In this document: piece by piece, positions 49,215-59,209 of the stretch | Layout of the letters: every line of letters starts with the position of its first letter | Position numbering within the stretch: position 1 is the stretch's first letter | NCBI RefSeq assembly: GCF_000003195.3 | Contig: NC_012870.2 | Span: forward strand, 4,766,501 to 4,830,500 | Source: Sorghum bicolor | Taxonomy: Eukaryota > Streptophyta > Magnoliopsida > Poales > Poaceae | Length of the DNA stretch: 64,000 bases | Direction: 5' to 3' | Notes under the pieces: model-generated | Told to the model about the DNA's origin: nothing | Databases searched by the model: none | Seen by the model: the letters and a program-made list of their open reading frames with translations, nothing else | Position numbers and translations under genes: made by a program

Positions 49215-51226
49215 GTTTTTCGCCGAGATGCCTTTGGTTGGTTCATTCGTTGGGTCATCTGTTTGTTTCTTACCCCATTGTGAAATCAGGATGGATGATT
49301 TCGTTTCCTTGGTGTATAGGTCGTACTAGCCAGCAGCCCAGCAAGGCGGCGGCGCGGGCACGCGGCGCGGCACTGCGGCAGGCCAGCAAGGTCCGGGAAG
49401 GCGGCGTGCATCTCTAGGACTCCGAGCTGGGCTCCAGGAAGGTGAGCCGTGAGCCGATTTGGATCTGAAAAATAGAATAAGAGTCGTTGGACCTGCTGTT
49501 AGACCACTAGTGCTAGTGGTGATTTACGAATTTTGATTTCCATCCGTAATCCATTTCTGATTGCAACTTGTGTGTTGCGTGATTACGAATTTTAGGTGAG
49601 GAAGGAAGACAGTAGTGCTACTACTACTGATTTGAGGCAATTTTTTTGCAAAGGAAGGCTTATAGGTTCAAATCTATAGGATGCAAATTTTCTTATAAAT
49701 TGGTTGTTTTATCATCTATTTATTTCAGACATTGAAGCTTTGATATGTTGTGTTGAATATCTTCAAATTTGAAGTAATTTTATTAATCGATGATGTTTGT
49801 ACTCGATTTTTTGTTGTGCATTAATAATTTAGCCCGTCTATAAAAAAAATGTTCTGTTATTTAAAAATTTGAATACCCATGTTCAAAATCCTAGGCCCGC
49901 CCCTGCTTTCTTGTGGTATGATTGTCCAATATTTCAGTTGTTTGTTCACTTTGTACACTTAACTAGTATGTTCAAGATGATGTGGTAAATTTTGTTGTGC
50001 TTGTTCACTTGGTTGCTTCTTCAAAATTACGTGTATGAAATATGGTGCTGAAATATAATCAAATTTGTATAGTTTGTTTGGTAGTTTTTGTCCTGTTCTT
50101 GCGTTAGTATTACTGATATAGGGTTCTGATATTGTCCAATATAGTTTCAAGTGTTAATGCATCTGGTGCTGAAATAGTCCAATAGTATTACTGATATATG
50201 GTGCTGAAATTGCTGTAGCATTACTGATATATGGCGCTGCAGGTCTCGTCCGAGGAGAGCAAGGGCACGGTCATCTGTTGCTGTCCAAGGAAAGCTGGAA
50301 GGTACGCATTTCCTCCCTGTCTCCTCTTTCTTCCTCCCTTTTCCCCTCGTTCCTTGTGTACTGTGCATCTGGCTGTGCTTTGGATTTTGCTATGAACACT
50401 TCATTATATGTTTAAATATCTGACGCTCCGTTAGTCGTTCAGATCTAGTTTATATTGTCTCTACTATGTCTTTGTATGTGTTAAGTTCATTCACTGTAAC
50501 ATCCCGGGTGCGCTGTAGTATGATCGTCTACTTCTGTATCTGGCCTCATTTCAGGGCCCATATGGTGTTGCTCTAGTGTTATCGCATAAATTCTTTAGGT
50601 TGCTATATCTCATAGTAATTGTGTATACTTATCTGCAATTAGATTGTCCACATTCACATTATGAAGCACTCAGTTGGCTAGTGATGTATGCCAGGCATTA
50701 TCCATGCACTTGTTTAATTTATAAACGTGTGCACTTGGTGATTCATTTCATTCTGAACCATGAACTCGTTATTTTTGTGATGAATCTGCATCTCACGGAA
50801 AATCTAAATGTTAAGGTCGTCAAGTTCATGGTCCTAGCTAGTGTATTCAGATTAGGAGTCATGGTCATATTATGTGGTCATATTCAGATGCTTCTGTAAA
50901 TGTTAGTTTCTATCTATCCTAATTTCTATCTCTGAATATGGATTTGTTCTAATTTGTATCTTGTTTTTTTATCTTGTTCTATCTATAGTTAGGTTGTTTC
51001 TTTTTTGAAGTCACGTTGGTGTGTACTAGTGACAGTATCTTAGACACACAAAAATTCACTCGCAGTGCATAATTTGACAAGTCTAGGATACGCTTTGAAG
51101 CAGATCGTTCGATTTGCTCTTGATTGTTATTTTTTTATACATTTAAAAATAAATTGGCTGCTGGTTTCAGCATATTCTACTGATGATAGTTGACTTGCAA
51201 GTTGACACAACTTATCGTTTTCTCTA
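49215..51226. repeat. 2.0-kb tandem duplication, unit 2
   Basis: Head-to-tail copy of unit 1. The exon-like segments are at 49320-49441 and 50243-50301. The junction with unit 1 lies at TTTTCTCTAGTTTTTCGCC; both parental ends contain CTCTA close to the break, which suggests microhomology. Its right end leads directly into the transposon-related gene, so it supplies the immediate upstream region and the probable preceding exon. Confidence 0.95.
50243..50301 (+). other. Candidate upstream exon of the transposon-related gene
   Basis: An acceptor (GCGCTGCAG) and a donor (GGAAG followed by GTACGC) enclose 59 bp that read VSSEESKGTVICCCPRKAG in the frame of the downstream exon. The identical segment exists at 48230-48288 in the other tandem unit. 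Spliced to the segment at 49320-49441 the frame runs into TAG after GGVHL, so this exon may be leader sequence today. Confidence 0.5.
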
Positions 51227-51248
51227 TTGTAGGACAGCAGGTCCCCAG

Positions 51249-52956
51249 ATGAAGAGTCAGAAGTTGGGCGCACAAGGAGAAAGAGATGAGCGCTTGTGTA
51301 TTGACTTTGGCTTTAAGGCCCAAGAGGTTATGGAAGCAGCGGCTTGTCTTGATGAAGCAGAGCGAGATGAAGTTAAGCAACTTGGGTATGGAGCTTTCCT
51401 AAACCTAAAGTTGGGACCAATCAGCCAGCGCAAGGAAACCTATCTGTGTATGGAGCTAGTTGATCTGGAAGAGGATGCGATCAAGGTGCAGCTACAAAAT
51501 GATGTAATTGTATACATCAGACCAGATGAGATCTATGATCTCTTGATGCTGCCCCAAGGTACTAAGGCCCCCCTCAAGTACAATTCGCAACAACATGAGG
51601 ACTTTGCTCGATTGAAGGCTGAATTGGGTGAAACGTTGTTGGACACTGCGAATATATTGAAGTTTATGAAAAAAGAGGAGAACAAACATTTGAAGGTCAA
51701 ATGTTTTTTCAACATTCTCTTTTCAAGATTTCTAATGCCTACCACTTCACAAAGTATAAACGTACATGCAGTGATGTACACAAGGAATTTGGCAAGCCTC
51801 AAGGAATATAACATGTGTAAAATAGTGTATGAGCATCTCAGGGGTTCTATCAAAATTTGGAAGGAGCAGAGGCAGAATGCAAAAAACAAGGCATCACTTA
51901 CTATGCCTGGTTGCCCAATCATAGTTCTGGTAAGCATTCTGGTGCTCTCATCAATTACTAGCTTTTTTTACCTGCCCAGCTAGCTGTCATCTTTGGATTT
52001 TTTTTATCGTGCTTGAGTTGCCTGCTTCATATGGATTTGATGTGCCTGCTTCACAGTTAACTTGTTTAACTGTATATTCGGTTGTCAGGGATTTATTGTC
52101 GATAATTTGAAACTGACGGATAGTGTAAACAAGAATCGTCCTCGGCTCAATGAGTATGATATGGCGACTTTGACGGATACTATTCGTAAGGCTAAGGTCA
52201 ATGGCAGGATCTCCTTCGAGAACTTTGAGGTATTGATCATCTCTTTATCTTGAAAGCATACTATGCCGTACTTGGCTTCATATCTTACATCTTCTCTTCA
52301 ATTTCCCATTTCAGTTGAAATCTCTAGAGGAGATCTGCTATGCGCCATCATCAAGATTTTGCATCCAGTCCGCAGTTGACTCCCAAGATGTAAGATCTGC
52401 TATGGTGACTTCTGCCGTGGTAACTTTGCCTGAGTCTCAAGAAGCTATCCAGTCCGCAGTTCAGATCCTTTCTTCAGTGCAGAATCCTGAATCTTTTGGA
52501 GTTGACCGAGCAAATCTTGATGCATGCATAGCTGGATTATCTGCATTGCAGCCAGTTGGTGCTTCCTGCAGCAATGTTGGTGCCTCCTGCAGCATTTCTG
52601 AAGCTGCTGAAGCTACCAGCACAAAGAAGGCTGATGAAGAAGAGACCATTGCATTGCAGCCAGTTGGCTCTTCCTGCAGCAATGTTGGTGACTCCTCCAG
52701 CATTTCTGACAACACAAAGAAGGCTGCTGCTGCTGCGGTGCCTGAAGCTGCCAACACAGCTGTGCATGAAGAAGGGATTTCTAAAGCTGCCAAGTCAAGA
52801 AGCCGTGCTACCAAGACGCCTGGTCTACCAACAAGGAGGAGCGCGAGGCTCAATGCTGCTGCTGTTGAGCCCAATGCTGCTGTTGAGCCCGGTGATGTAA
52901 TTTCACCAATTAAGTCACCAATTAAGAAGCTAGCCAAAAAAAACAAAAACAAGTAA
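51249..52956 (+). CDS. Transposon-related plant-mobile-domain/DUF1985-like protein, 487 aa, three exons
   Basis: Exons 51249-51929, 52089-52229 and 52315-52956 join in phase (1464 nt, GT-AG introns). The first part (residues about 15-280) has the pattern of the N-terminal domain found in grass Ulp1-associated mobile elements and their host derivatives: LGYGAFLNLKLGPISQRKE, VYIRPDEIYDLLMLPQGTK, FSRFLMPTTSQSINVHAV, and IVDNLKLTD at the next exon. The tail is Ala/Ser-rich with duplicated LQPVGSSCSNVG segments and ends in a basic, possibly nuclear region (TRRSARLN, KKLAKKNKNK). No Ulp1 protease or transposase domain follows. The frame is open leftward to the acceptor at 51232; an exon at 50243-50301 would join in frame, but further upstream the same frame meets a TAG, so Met at 51249 is taken as start. 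It may be a domesticated or a decaying gene. Confidence 0.62.
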
Positions 52957-54186
52957 GAAGAACGTTGATGAGCCTAGTTCCCCGTGCTACTGCAAGTTGC
53001 TCCCTAGCTATGACGCAGCAGGGTGTCAGTGTGTCACCTCTGCTGTGTTTTGAGCTGTTCTTTTGCCCCGCTGTGGGTGTGTGTTAAAACTTGTTGACGT
53101 TGAAGCCATGACTTGCTAGTTTTTTTCTTCACATTCAGATTTCAGGAGCTTGTCCTGGTTGCAGAACTAGTGGAAGAAGGCACGCCTGAAAGAAGGAAGA
53201 AGTGATCCTGCTGCTAATGCATGATAGGTTGTACATACAGTAGCTGGTAGCTGGTAGCTGGTAGCTGGCGGTAGTAGATGTATATTTTGAAGCTGCAATG
53301 CTGCAGGGCTGTTATCTAGAAAGAGGGCTGGTTGCCATGAAACTCCTCAATACCGTATTTGTTAATGCCTAGTTCTTTAGCTCGAGGTTGCCGCCGAAAT
53401 GGAGTACTTTAAAACCCCTTGTTGAAGCTAAAACCTTCCTCGTAAAACCGGTTTTATTATGTCGTCGAGCAGACCATTAAATATTAAGTATGAACTTTGT
53501 GCTTTCTGGCGAGATAGTACTTCAGGTTTTACTATTTCTCTCTGGGCTACTAAAATCTCCTTTATAAAACCGGCTTTATTATACCGTCGAGCAGATGAGC
53601 ACTTCGGGTTTCACTCGATGTCTCTGGGGTGCTAAAACCTTACTGAATAGATGTATCCATATCAAAAGTAAATATGAGACGTCGGTAAAGTGTGATGACT
53701 GCTTTTTTTCAACGTTATTTAGTATGAAATAAGTTGTAAGGAGACAAAGTTTCAGTTAATATTACCTACTCTATGCAGACATCCATTTGGGGGAGGGAAA
53801 AAAAGTTAATTAGTTGAGTGGAGCCTTGCAAAGAAATATTGCTTCCACTTAGAGGGTCATCATCTACAACTAATTAACTTTCAAATTAATAAAAAGCAGG
53901 ATGCATTATAAGCAGGATGCATTACAAACTCGTCCCAATTTCGTTTACGCGCGGCCCACTGCGGAAGGCCGAGCCCAGCAGCCTGTTTACAGCCCTCCCC
54001 GCTCCGCCACCCTCCCGACCAGATCTGAACTCTCCCTCAGACCTCGCTCAACCCTCCCCGCTCCTCCTCCCCACCTGCGCCGCCGCCACCTTCACCGTCG
54101 CCCCGAGCCGCCGCCGCCACCGCCGCCTTCGTCTCACCGGCGCCATCAAAAGATTCTTCACCCTCTTCTCACCGGCAGACAGCAGG
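52957..54186. other. 3' flank of the transposon-related gene
   Basis: The 53250-53650 part contains two diverged copies of an AAAACCGGYTTTATTAT segment with GTCGAGCAGA after it. A small duplication AAGCAGGATGCATTA lies at 53895-53925. The GC-rich 53940-54180 part has overlapping frames without domains and could be a leader exon ending near 54190. Confidence 0.45.
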
Positions 54187-54300
54187 TTCAGGTCAGTAAT
54201 CGACCATTATGATTTAGATGATTAGTTGAAGTTAGTTTAGGTACCACATTTGAAGGGGAAATGATGGCGCAAAGGGTATCTTCTGCATGTTTCCATGATG
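54187..54300. repeat. 114-bp direct repeat, left copy
   Basis: Runs from TTCAGGTCAGTAATCGACC to TGTTTCCATGATG. The right copy is at 56143-56256 with a single difference seen (CCACATTTG against CCATATTTG). The two copies enclose exactly the segment copied from 45.7-47.1 kb. Confidence 0.93.
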
Positions 54301-56142
54301 TCCTTGGCGAGGCGCTCCTGCTCCTAGCGCTGCTCCTCGGCCTTTTGATCGGCAGGGTTGGGAGGAGCGGAGGCCTTCTTGGCGGGGTCGATGAGATCGG
54401 AACCGCCGCCGAGGCCGGGAGCGGAGGGGGCTCCAGTCATGGCGCGACAGGGATGGAGGGCGGTGACGCCAGGGGGTAGGGGTCAGCGGCGTCGGTGGCA
54501 TCTCGCTAGGGTTGCGAAGTCCTCGTGGAGGCTACCGGCTTATAGACATCCACTTAGTTATGAGTCATCCACTTAGTTATGAGACATCCATAAATTTGGG
54601 CGAGACATCTACTCCTCCTTGGCGAGGCGCTCCTGCTCCTAGCGCTCCTCCTCGGCCTTTTGATCGGCAGGGTTGGGAGGAGCAGCAATTTTACTCATGA
54701 CGGCGTTGCACGCCTCCTTGGCGAGGCGCTCCTGCTCCTAGCGCTCCTCCTCGGCCTTTTGATCGGCAGGGTTGGGAGGAGCGGAGGCCTTCTTGGCGGG
54801 GTCGATGAGATCGGAACCGCCGCCGAGGCCGGGAGCGGAGGGGGCTCCAGTCATGGCGCGACAGGGATGGAGGGCGGCGACGCCAGGGGGTAGGGGTCAG
54901 CGGCGTCGGTGGGATCTCGCTAGGGTTGCGAAGTCCTCGTGGAGGCTACCGGCTTATAGACATCCACTTAGTTATGAGTCATCCACTTAGTTATGAGACA
55001 TCCATAAATTTGGGCGAGACATCTACTCCTCCTTGGCGAGGCGCTCCTGCTCCTAGCGCTCCTCCTCGGCCTTTTGATCGGCAGGGTTGGGAGGAGCAGC
55101 AATTTTACTCATGACGGCGTTGCACGCCTCCTTGGCGAGGCGCTCTTGCTCCTAGCGCTCCTCCTCGGCCTTTTGATCGGCAGGGTTGGGAGGAGCGGAG
55201 GCCTTCTTGGCGGGGTCGATGAGATCGGAACCGCCGCCGAGGCCGGGAGCGGAGGGGGCTCCAGTCATTTACAGGCGACGAGATATTGCATGTGGAGTGT
55301 GCAGTACGTACCGGCTCTGTTCCTCTAACTAATCCTGTGGCATCCTTTTGCTCTGTTATTAAACTCGTTCAGTATTGTCAATTTTCGTCAGTAATAAACT
55401 GCAAGAGGTACTGCAGTCGATGTGAGTGGTTTGTTCAATTGATTAACCACCGAATGCTTCTGTAAAAAGTGGCCAACACTTCTGAAAGATAAGATTATAG
55501 AGTAGTAACATTTTGTGATAAAACTAAGACAAGAAAGTACACTATGCAAGAAAGTACACTATGCACAAGTTCCTGAATTCTTACAGAGCCAACTTCTTTG
55601 TTTGTTTGTTCTATTTGTTGTGGTAAAAAAATTGTGCTTGTTCACTTTCTTGCAGGGGCGGGCCCACGTGTATTCATGGGTATTCAACTGAATACCCATT
55701 ATTTTTGACAAAAAAATTTGTATGTATAGTGTATACCAAGCATATATACCAAAACAAACGAAAAAAAATAGCATGTGTTCTCATCAATTCTAGCCCGTTA
55801 AGGCAAAAAGCCCATCTCCCTCCTCTTCCCGAAGGCCCAAACGGCCCAAACGGTCCAAACCTAAACTCCACCCACCACCAGCCCATCTGACCATCTCTGA
55901 TTCAGTCGAATCGTTCCCCATCGACGCTCATTCGCTCCCGTCGCGGCTCGCCCTCGCCCTCTCGTCACGTCGTCACCGCGTCGGGCGTCGGCGGGTGCTA
56001 ACCCTAGGCGGCGGCCGCCGGCCAGCAGCGAACAGCCCAGGCGCGGAGGCGCCCACCAGCGGAGCAGAGAGGGCAGTTCGCGGGAGAAAAGCAGCGGGAA
56101 AGGCTGTCCCGCGTTCCCTGATTCCTAGAATCCAGCTCAGGC
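54301..56142. other. 1842-bp duplicate of 45675-47096 inserted between 114-bp direct repeats
   Basis: The left boundary TCCTTGGCGAGGCGCTCC matches 45675 onward and the right boundary ATCCAGCTCAGGC matches 47084-47096. The insert carries three units of the 414-bp repeat (starting about 54301, 54714 and 55128) against two in the donor, a 14-bp local duplication near 55545-55560, and only the left half of the hAT element, from 55653, ending inside it. Identity is very high. It therefore carries the broken MTGAPSAPG fragments again and the putative hAT leader exon without a functional right end. Confidence 0.92.
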
Positions 56143-56256
56143 TTCAGGTCAGTAATCGACCATTATGATTTAGATGATTAGTTGAAGTTAGTTTAGGTAC
56201 CATATTTGAAGGGGAAATGATGGCGCAAAGGGTATCTTCTGCATGTTTCCATGATG
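56143..56256. repeat. 114-bp direct repeat, right copy
   Basis: Partner of 54187-54300; see there. Right of this copy the sequence continues into unique DNA (GCTATGGTGTATTATTTTTT), which shows the original continuation of the target. Confidence 0.93.
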
Positions 56257-56487
56257 CTATGGTGTATTATTTTTTTAGACACAAAAATCATGAGGAGCAC
56301 TGAATCCAAACATAGGTACAACACTCACTAAGAAGTCTACTGGAGACTGGAGTAACTAAATTGTTAGCTGACCCTACCCTGTTCCAATTTCATAGTGTTT
56401 ACTTTTTTCTACATATAGTTTGGATATCATGTAACATCTTGGGTCAAAGGCCAAAGGCAAGTTTGCATGGCGATATGACCGATCTCC

Positions 56488-56600
56488 TTACGGACTCGAG
56501 GACTGCATCATAGAACTTGAGGTCGCCATCGTCGAGCGCGTAGGAGACGCAGAGCCGTGCGTCGGCTCGGAGATCACGGCACTGGGTGTATTCCATGGCC
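56488..56600 (-). pseudogene. Isolated coding-like fragment, not recognised
   Basis: The minus strand reads LCVSYALDDGDLKFYDAVLE and is followed by a possible donor (GAGTCC, GTAAGG). Codon composition is gene-like and I have the impression of a repeated grass gene family, but I cannot name it. No further exons were found. Confidence 0.35.
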
Positions 56601-56819
56601 TTGGATCACACACGAAACCTGGCGCAGAGCACTCTCCTGGTCTCTTGGCCCTCCGCCAGAGCCACTAGAGCAATAGCAATGGCACCCTCCACGAGCTCCC
56701 TCAGTCCCGCAACCCTAGCGTAAATCCTGCAGGGGCACGCCATGGATCCCGCTGCCTCCACCCGCGCTAGTAGAGCTCGTGACGTACATCTGCATGCCTG
56801 CGCCTCCTTCCCCTCCCCT

Positions 56820-57455
56820 CAGCCGCCTCATTCTCTACATTTTTTACAGCAGCATCTCTCTCGGGTATCATCTATGTTTGGATTTTGTTCAAAGGTATGA
56901 TGGTTACTCTACTTCGTAGATCCCCATTCTTTAATAGTTGCTTTCCAGTTTCTTCTGTATCAACCAACTCTTTTGTGAGCTCCTCTGCTCTGTTTGGATT
57001 TTGTTCAAAGGTATGATGGTTACTCTACTTCGTAGATCCCCATTCTTTAATAGTTGCTTTCCAGTTTCTTCTGTATCAACCAACTCTTTTGTGAGCTCCT
57101 CTGCTCTTCTTTTCATATCAGCCGCCTCATTCTCTACATTTTTTACAGCAGCATCTCTCTCGAGTATAGACCTTAAAAATAAAAAAACTATTAACTTTTT
57201 TAGGAGTCAATGGGCCGATGGACGCGCTGTAAAGTGGAAACAACCACCGCCTTTTCTCTCGTCCCTCAAAGTCGGCTGGCTTGCAAATGTCCAATAGATG
57301 CGTCTTGTTTGGATTTTGTTCAAAGGTATGATGGTTACTTTACTTTGTAGATCCCCATTCTTTAATAGTTGCTTTCCAGTTTCTTCTGTATCAACCAACT
57401 CTTTTGTGAGCTCCTCTGCTCTTCTTTTCATATCAGCCGCCTCATTCTCCAAAGT
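56820..57455 (-). pseudogene. Triplicated SMC2-hinge-like gene fragment
   Basis: On the minus strand three copies (56877-56990, 56993-57170 and 57308-57452) read MKRRAEELTKELVDTEETG, then KQLLKNGDLRSRVTIIPLNK and IQT. The segment VDTExTGKQLLxNGDLRxRVTIIPLNKIQ is the conserved hinge region of SMC2, the condensin ATPase subunit (CAP-E in plants). The coiled-coil-like part before it (NEAADMKRRAEELTKEL) is not from the hinge, so the copies look like a joined or rearranged piece. None of the rest of the gene, over 1100 residues, is here. The copies are in tandem, with unrelated sequence before the third. Confidence 0.7.
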
Positions 57456-58417
57456 TAGCCGAGTGTCTCGCGTCCACGTCCCCGTCGCCGCCGAAGTCGA
57501 AGTCGAATCACCGTGCGTTGTGTGCGTGTCGGTGTGGTTTCTCGCACACGTTAGGGTTGGGTTTATAACAAACGAATGGTTCTCACGGACGGCGGCACTT
57601 GGCATGCGGCAGGGCAACGCCTCGGCTTCGTTGAATAGGTCAACTGAATGGTACCATCCTATTCAGTTTTGTTCAGCCCCCGAGCCCTCGGAAGGTTCGC
57701 ACTCGGGGGTAGAGTTTTTCCGCCCTCGGAAGGTTCACACTCGGGGGTAGAGTTTTTCCGCAATCTTTTTCACCCTTCTATCAAGTTTTACTGTTAACTA
57801 TATTTACACCCTTCTATCACTATATTTACAGTGACTTTTTCAATGTAATTTATTGAATAGAGTGGTGTAATTTGATAATAACCCAAATATATGTCAAAAT
57901 TTTTCAAACAAACAAGAGGACGATGAAGCCGTCCATGGTAACCCATTGGGTGAAATCTGGCTCGGCGTGATGCCGAAGTGGGCAAGCACCTCGAGGAAGA
58001 ACACGTGTAGCAGGACGCGCATGCCGGCCTCCATCACCACACAGAGACCAACATTGGTGGACCAGAGGGATTGCACAGCAATCAGATATTAGACTCTGGA
58101 ACCAGGTTGGCAGTTACAATAGTAGCATACATCTCAGGCATATATTCATAGAAGGATCCTTGGTTCAGCTAACACATAATAGTTCATTAGTCCATACCAG
58201 TACTCTACACAGTTCATTAGTACCCTACACAGTTCATTAGTACCCTACACCAACAAAAGGCACCAGACGACTCAGGCACAGGAGCAGCTTCGATGACAGA
58301 TGGCATGGAAACAGAGTACCAGGTGGAGTGAGGTTGACACATGGGCAACCTCTATATTATGGCTTCAGCACCTCCCTAAGTTCATTAGCAGAAGTCCATC
58401 ATCCTAAGTGCATTAGC
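57456..58417. other. Intergenic DNA and 3' region of the GRF-type gene fragment
   Basis: A GC-rich part (57460-57620) then AT-rich sequence. A CCCTCGGAAGGTTCRCACTC unit is duplicated at about 57685-57745, and AGTTCATTAGTACCCTACAC is repeated at about 58205-58250. No gene beyond short frames. Confidence 0.45.
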
Positions 58418-58935
58418 CTAAGGGGCCAGAATAAGTCGGCTGAATGCTTCATCCGCCCCATTCATATGTCCCACTACAAACCACCCAATCAATGCGAAAA
58501 GAACACACAGTGCCACACTCCCAGGTTTCACTGTAATTTTCAGCTTTTGAGGCTCATTCTTCATCAGTCGCAGCTCATTCTTCATCAGTCCCAATGAATC
58601 AGCCGTCGATTCCACATGTTGATCCACGGTTGCCAGCAGCTCAGTCTTCATCAGTTCTAATGCAGTAGCCGTCGATTGCTTGTGTTGATCCATGGCTGCC
58701 AGCAGCTCAGTCTTCATCAGTTCTAATGCAGCACCCACCTCTACCATCTTGAGCTCCAGGTTTTCCTTCGTCTCTCTGATGGATTTGGTAAGAGAATCGA
58801 TGGCTTGCTCATAATCATTAAGTGCTATCATTAACAACTGAGTGACATGGGGAGGATCAGAGATAATCCCATCCTTGATTAACAAAATAGCATAGCTCCC
58901 TTCCCAGTGGAAAAAATCACATGACCTCCCATCCT
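58418..58935 (-). pseudogene. 3' exon of a GRF-type zinc-finger/coiled-coil/membrane protein, 5' part missing
   Basis: After a good acceptor (TTTTCTTCTATACAG) the exon reads DGRSCDFFHWEG, the end of a GRF zinc-finger. It goes on with a coiled coil built from a duplicated segment (ALELMKTELLAAMDQHKQST, then ALELMKTELLATVDQHVEST) and one transmembrane helix (VALCVLFALIGWFVVGHM, about 25 residues from the end). GRF-coiled coil-membrane proteins of this layout are common in grasses and of unknown function. The exon with the CxxC half of the zinc finger is not found within the following kilobase, where an LTR begins, so the gene is probably truncated; an exon further away cannot be excluded. Confidence 0.68.
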
Positions 58936-59209
58936 GTATAGAAGAAAAATGGAATATGGTCACGTGATGGTTGAAGTGGATCATATCATTTGGTGATTGG
59001 TTGGTACATGTGTTGCATCAACATTGGAGGAGATGGAATGGAATGCGCAAGGCAAAGGTATAACCTAGGGCATTTCCATTTCACCGGTCATAGGTGTGTA
59101 GAGAAGTTTATGACCGGATTTAGGATAGATGGCCGTACTATCAAGAGGGGCAAACTTGTTTGCATATCGGTCATCTAGTGCCACTTGAGCGATCTAACTT
59201 TGCATAGGT

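Noticed and set aside
53901..54225. Pro/Arg-rich proteins of about 100 aa in two overlapping frames
   Set aside because: Two frames of the same GC-rich DNA are both open and show only low-complexity composition; it is more likely a leader exon than coding.
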